Origin: DATAPE01 sp034667545
Lineage (GTDB): Bacteria > Actinomycetota > CADDZG01 > WHSQ01
Reading direction: 5' to 3'
DNA length: 23,852 nucleotides
Assembly (NCBI GenBank): GCA_034667545.1
Contig: JAXDJR010000069.1
Coordinates: 1 to 23,852, forward strand
The translations under genes were made by a program, and so were the position numbers. This document shows, piece after piece, positions 21,927-23,852 of the stretch. The notes below the pieces were generated by a model. It had not been told where the DNA came from. It did not search any database and saw only the letters and a program-made list of their open reading frames with translations. The stretch's first letter is position 1; each line of letters begins with the position of its first letter.

Positions 21927-23281
21927 GCCCGCTGCCGATCAGCGAGGACGAAGCGCGGCGCTCGGTCCAGGAGGTGCTCGAACATCCAGGCGCCGATGGC
22001 GTCGAGGTGATGGTTGCCGCTTCAGAGTCGGGTGTCACCCGCTTTGCCGGTTCCGAGATCATCCAGAACACCGCGCAGCACCAGATCGAGGCTTCTGTGC
22101 GTGTGGTCTCCCAGGACAGGGTCGCCATCGCGAAGACCAATCAGTTGGACCGAGAGCACCTGTCGGCCGCCGCCGAGCAGGCCCTGGAAGCTGCACAGGC
22201 TTCTCCTCCCGACGCCGAGTTCCCTGGTTTGCCTCATCCACAAGACGTCGGGCGGGCCACTGCGGTGATGCGCTGGGATGAACCAACCGCGACTGCGTCG
22301 CCTGCGCAGCGAGCGCGCGCGGTGACCGAGATCTTGCGCGTCGCCGGGGCCGGAAGCGCGGCTGGCGTATACGAGACCAGCGCTCATGCCTTTGGCATCT
22401 TCTCTTCGACCGGGATCGACTGCTTCGATGCGTTCACTCGCTGTGTGAACACATGTCTGGTCGATATCGACGGGGCCACGGGTTGGGGCGAGCGTTCCTC
22501 GCATCGCATGGATCGAGTCGATGTCGCCTCCACGGCGATGACGGCCACCGACAAGGCTGTTCGCGGTAAGGGGGCAGTCGATGGACGGCCGGGCACCTAT
22601 GAAGTGATCCTCGAACCTCCGGCGGTGGCAATGCTCATCGACTTCCTCTCCTATATGGGCTTCGGTGCCAAGCAGGTGATCGAAGGGGAGAGCTTTCTGT
22701 CAACGCGGGTGGGCGAGAACGTGGCAGCGAACGGCGTCACGGTGGCCGACGACGTCTTCGCCGAACTATCGGTCGGTATCGGCTTCGACATGGAGGGGGT
22801 CCCGAAGCAGAAGGTCGAAGTGATCTCTGATGGCCGCGCGGTTCGACCGGTCAGTGACCTCCGTACCGCCCGCAAGCTGGGCACATCGCCCACCGGTCAC
22901 TATTCGGGCTCCAACGAGTTTGGTCCGTATGCGTTCAATCCCATTTTCGCCGCGGGTGACTCATCTCTCGATGAGTTGATCGGTGGGGTCTCCGACGGTC
23001 TGCTCGTCACGCGATTCCACTACGTCAACATCCTCGATCGCCCTGCGACCACGTTGACGGGTATGACGCGAGACGGCACCTTTCGCATCAGTGGCGGCGA
23101 GGTCGGAGAGGCCGTGCACAATTTTCGGTTCGCTCAAAGTGTGCTTGATGCGCTCGCCTCGGTCGATGGTGTGGGCTCGGCGCTGGCGGCGTTCGCACCC
23201 GAGTACGGGTCGTTCGGGTCCACGGTTGCTCCTGCCCTTCGCCTTCGAGAGTTCAACCTCGCCTCGACCACCTCGCACTGA
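21923..23281 (+). CDS. tldE: TldE/PmbA subunit of the TldD/E protease
   Basis: 452-residue partner of TldD, homologous along its length but without an HExxxH site, as is normal for TldE/PmbA. Recognisable segments are VYETSAHAFGIFSSTGID in the middle, GTYEVILEPPAVAMLIDFLSY where TldD has its metal motif, and the C-terminal conserved HYVNILDRPATTLTGMTRDG. The ATG at 21923 sits in an ATGA overlap with the tldD stop, so the long open frame upstream of it is not used. A role as structural or substrate-binding subunit follows from the known E. coli complex. Confidence 0.92.
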   Translation: MSPLPISEDEARRSVQEVLEHPGADGVEVMVAASESGVTRFAGSEIIQNTAQHQIEASVRVVSQDRVAIAKTNQLDREHLSAAAEQALEAAQASPPDAEFPGLPHPQDVGRATAVMRWDEPTATASPAQRARAVTEILRVAGAGSAAGVYETSAHAFGIFSSTGIDCFDAFTRCVNTCLVDIDGATGWGERSSHRMDRVDVASTAMTATDKAVRGKGAVDGRPGTYEVILEPPAVAMLIDFLSYMGFGAKQVIEGESFLSTRVGENVAANGVTVADDVFAELSVGIGFDMEGVPKQKVEVISDGRAVRPVSDLRTARKLGTSPTGHYSGSNEFGPYAFNPIFAAGDSSLDELIGGVSDGLLVTRFHYVNILDRPATTLTGMTRDGTFRISGGEVGEAVHNFRFAQSVLDALASVDGVGSALAAFAPEYGSFGSTVAPALRLREFNLASTTSH

Positions 23282-23302
23282 CAAGCAGGGAACCTACGAG
23301 CT

Positions 23303-23500
23303 TTGTCTTTTCACCGCATTTTCGACGTCATCGTTCTGGTGGCCACACTCTTGGGAGGGGCGTCGGCGGTGTTGCTGGTGGTTGGGCCTCTAGCCTTCGA
23401 AAGTGTTCCCGGACCACTCCGGACCCGACGGCGCCTGCTCCTGGCTCTGGTCGTGATGGGGATCGGGCTCTTTCTTCTGGAATGGCTGGTCATCCATTGA
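23303..23500 (+). CDS. Small two-helix membrane protein
   Basis: 65 residues from a TTG start, with two hydrophobic helices (about residues 7-33 and 43-63) joined by a basic loop (RTRRR). It follows tldE by 21 bp and precedes the Fe-S carrier gene. The ribosome-binding site is poor and the TTG start is unusual, so the start is uncertain; no other in-frame start keeps the first helix. No family recognised. Confidence 0.55.
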   Translation: MSFHRIFDVIVLVATLLGGASAVLLVVGPLAFESVPGPLRTRRRLLLALVVMGIGLFLLEWLVIH

Positions 23501-23507
23501 CGTTCAG

Positions 23508-23513
23508 TACAAT
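23508..23513 (+). promoter_or_regulatory. Putative -10 box for the Fe-S carrier gene
   Basis: TACAAT is the best -10 match in the window. Transcription from about 23520 would give a ~32 nt leader including AAGGAGG. Confidence 0.45.
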
Positions 23514-23536
23514 GAAGCCGTACCCAGGGCCTATCT

Positions 23537-23543
23537 AAGGAGG
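23537..23543 (+). promoter_or_regulatory. Strong Shine-Dalgarno of the Fe-S carrier gene
   Basis: AAGGAGG ends 8 nt before GTG 23552; the alternative ATG at 23558 would be 14 nt away, so the GTG is preferred. Confidence 0.75.
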
Positions 23544-23551
23544 CTGCCCCT

Positions 23552-23852
23552 GTGGCGATGACAGAGTCAGGCACCCAAACCGAGACCATAGCCATCACCG
23601 ATACCGCCGCCGGCAAGGTGGCAGAACTCCTTCGTCGTGAGGTCGAGAGCTCCCCTGAAGAGCACGAGAACAAGGATTACGCCCTCCGCGTGGCGGTCCA
23701 GCCCGGCGGCTGCGCCGGACTTCGCTACGCCCTGTACTTCGATGACCGGAAGATGGATGACGACAACGTCAGCAATTCCTCCGGAGTCGAGATCCGGATC
23801 GACAAGATGAGCGCCCCCTATCTACGCGGCGCCGAGATCGATTATGTGGATG
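23552..23852 (+). CDS. A-type Fe-S cluster carrier (IscA/ErpA/HesB family), 3' truncated by window
   Basis: The first 100 residues of an A-type carrier that receives Fe-S clusters and delivers them to target enzymes. The first conserved Cys is C54 in QPGGCAGLRYALYFDD, and the following VEIRIDKMSAPYLRGAEIDYVD is the family's typical second half. The C-terminal CxC pair lies beyond the window edge. The first Cys motif reads GGCAG where GGCSG is most common. An acidic insertion (SSPEEHENKD) precedes the core strand. In actinobacteria this type feeds [4Fe-4S] proteins; LipA, IspH, Nth and KorB encoded nearby are plausible clients. Confidence 0.9.
   Translation, partial: MAMTESGTQTETIAITDTAAGKVAELLRREVESSPEEHENKDYALRVAVQPGGCAGLRYALYFDDRKMDDDNVSNSSGVEIRIDKMSAPYLRGAEIDYVD

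Noticed and set aside
1..23852. CRISPR array, tRNA/rRNA genes, insertion sequences, phage or defence genes
   Set aside because: No regularly spaced repeats, cloverleaf-like sequence with CCA-type ends, transposase or integrase motifs, or atypical-composition islands were seen on reading through both strands; this was by eye only.

Overview
This 23.9 kb window is GC-rich, densely packed chromosomal DNA, almost all on the + strand. It reads as core metabolism of a high-GC Gram-positive bacterium. The actinobacterial signal comes from the gene content: a fused KorA with a mycobacterial-type N-terminus next to KorB, a 7Fe ferredoxin of FdxA type, a membrane-anchored sulfite-oxidase-fold protein, TldD/TldE, the MEP-pathway enzyme IspH, many GTG starts and several TANNNT -10 boxes set directly against start codons. 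Assignment to Actinomycetota, probably an uncultured lineage, is an inference. No rRNA, tRNA, CRISPR array, insertion sequence or phage gene was seen, and no intergenic gap exceeds about 200 bp.

Layout. Positions 1-3.6 kb hold housekeeping genes: nth (5' end at the window edge), ispH, a convergent pterin-carbinolamine dehydratase, a YgfZ-like folate-binding protein and a glyoxalase-II-like metallo-beta-lactamase-fold hydrolase. Positions 3.6-8.4 kb hold a membrane-anchored molybdopterin oxidoreductase, then a tightly overlapped cassette of an Nramp metal transporter, a two-domain universal stress protein, an alpha/beta hydrolase and a small membrane zinc-ribbon protein. A small minus-strand gene of unknown function follows.

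Positions 8.9-15.8 kb form a lipoate-centred 2-oxoacid dehydrogenase cluster: E3 (lpdA), E2, lipB, E1-alpha, E1-beta, lipA. It encodes a full complex plus both enzymes that make its lipoyl cofactor from octanoyl-ACP. After a putative lipoprotein, positions 16.4-20.1 kb encode the ferredoxin-dependent counterpart: FdxA, a 69-residue protein, KorA and KorB. The organism therefore appears to carry an NAD-linked and a ferredoxin-linked route for 2-oxoacid oxidation side by side.

Positions 20.1-23.9 kb hold a small hypothetical gene, the tldD-tldE pair, a two-helix membrane protein and the start of an IscA/ErpA-type A-type Fe-S carrier cut by the window edge. Fe-S proteins recur through the window (Nth, IspH, LipA, FdxA, KorB), and YgfZ and ErpA are known helpers of Fe-S enzymes.

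No clearly new system was found. The best leads are regulatory: an 8-bp perfect dyad enclosing the korA ribosome-binding site, a 14-bp palindrome against the tldD promoter, and probable leaderless promoters. The small unrecognised proteins beside korAB, tldD and lpdA are also worth a look.
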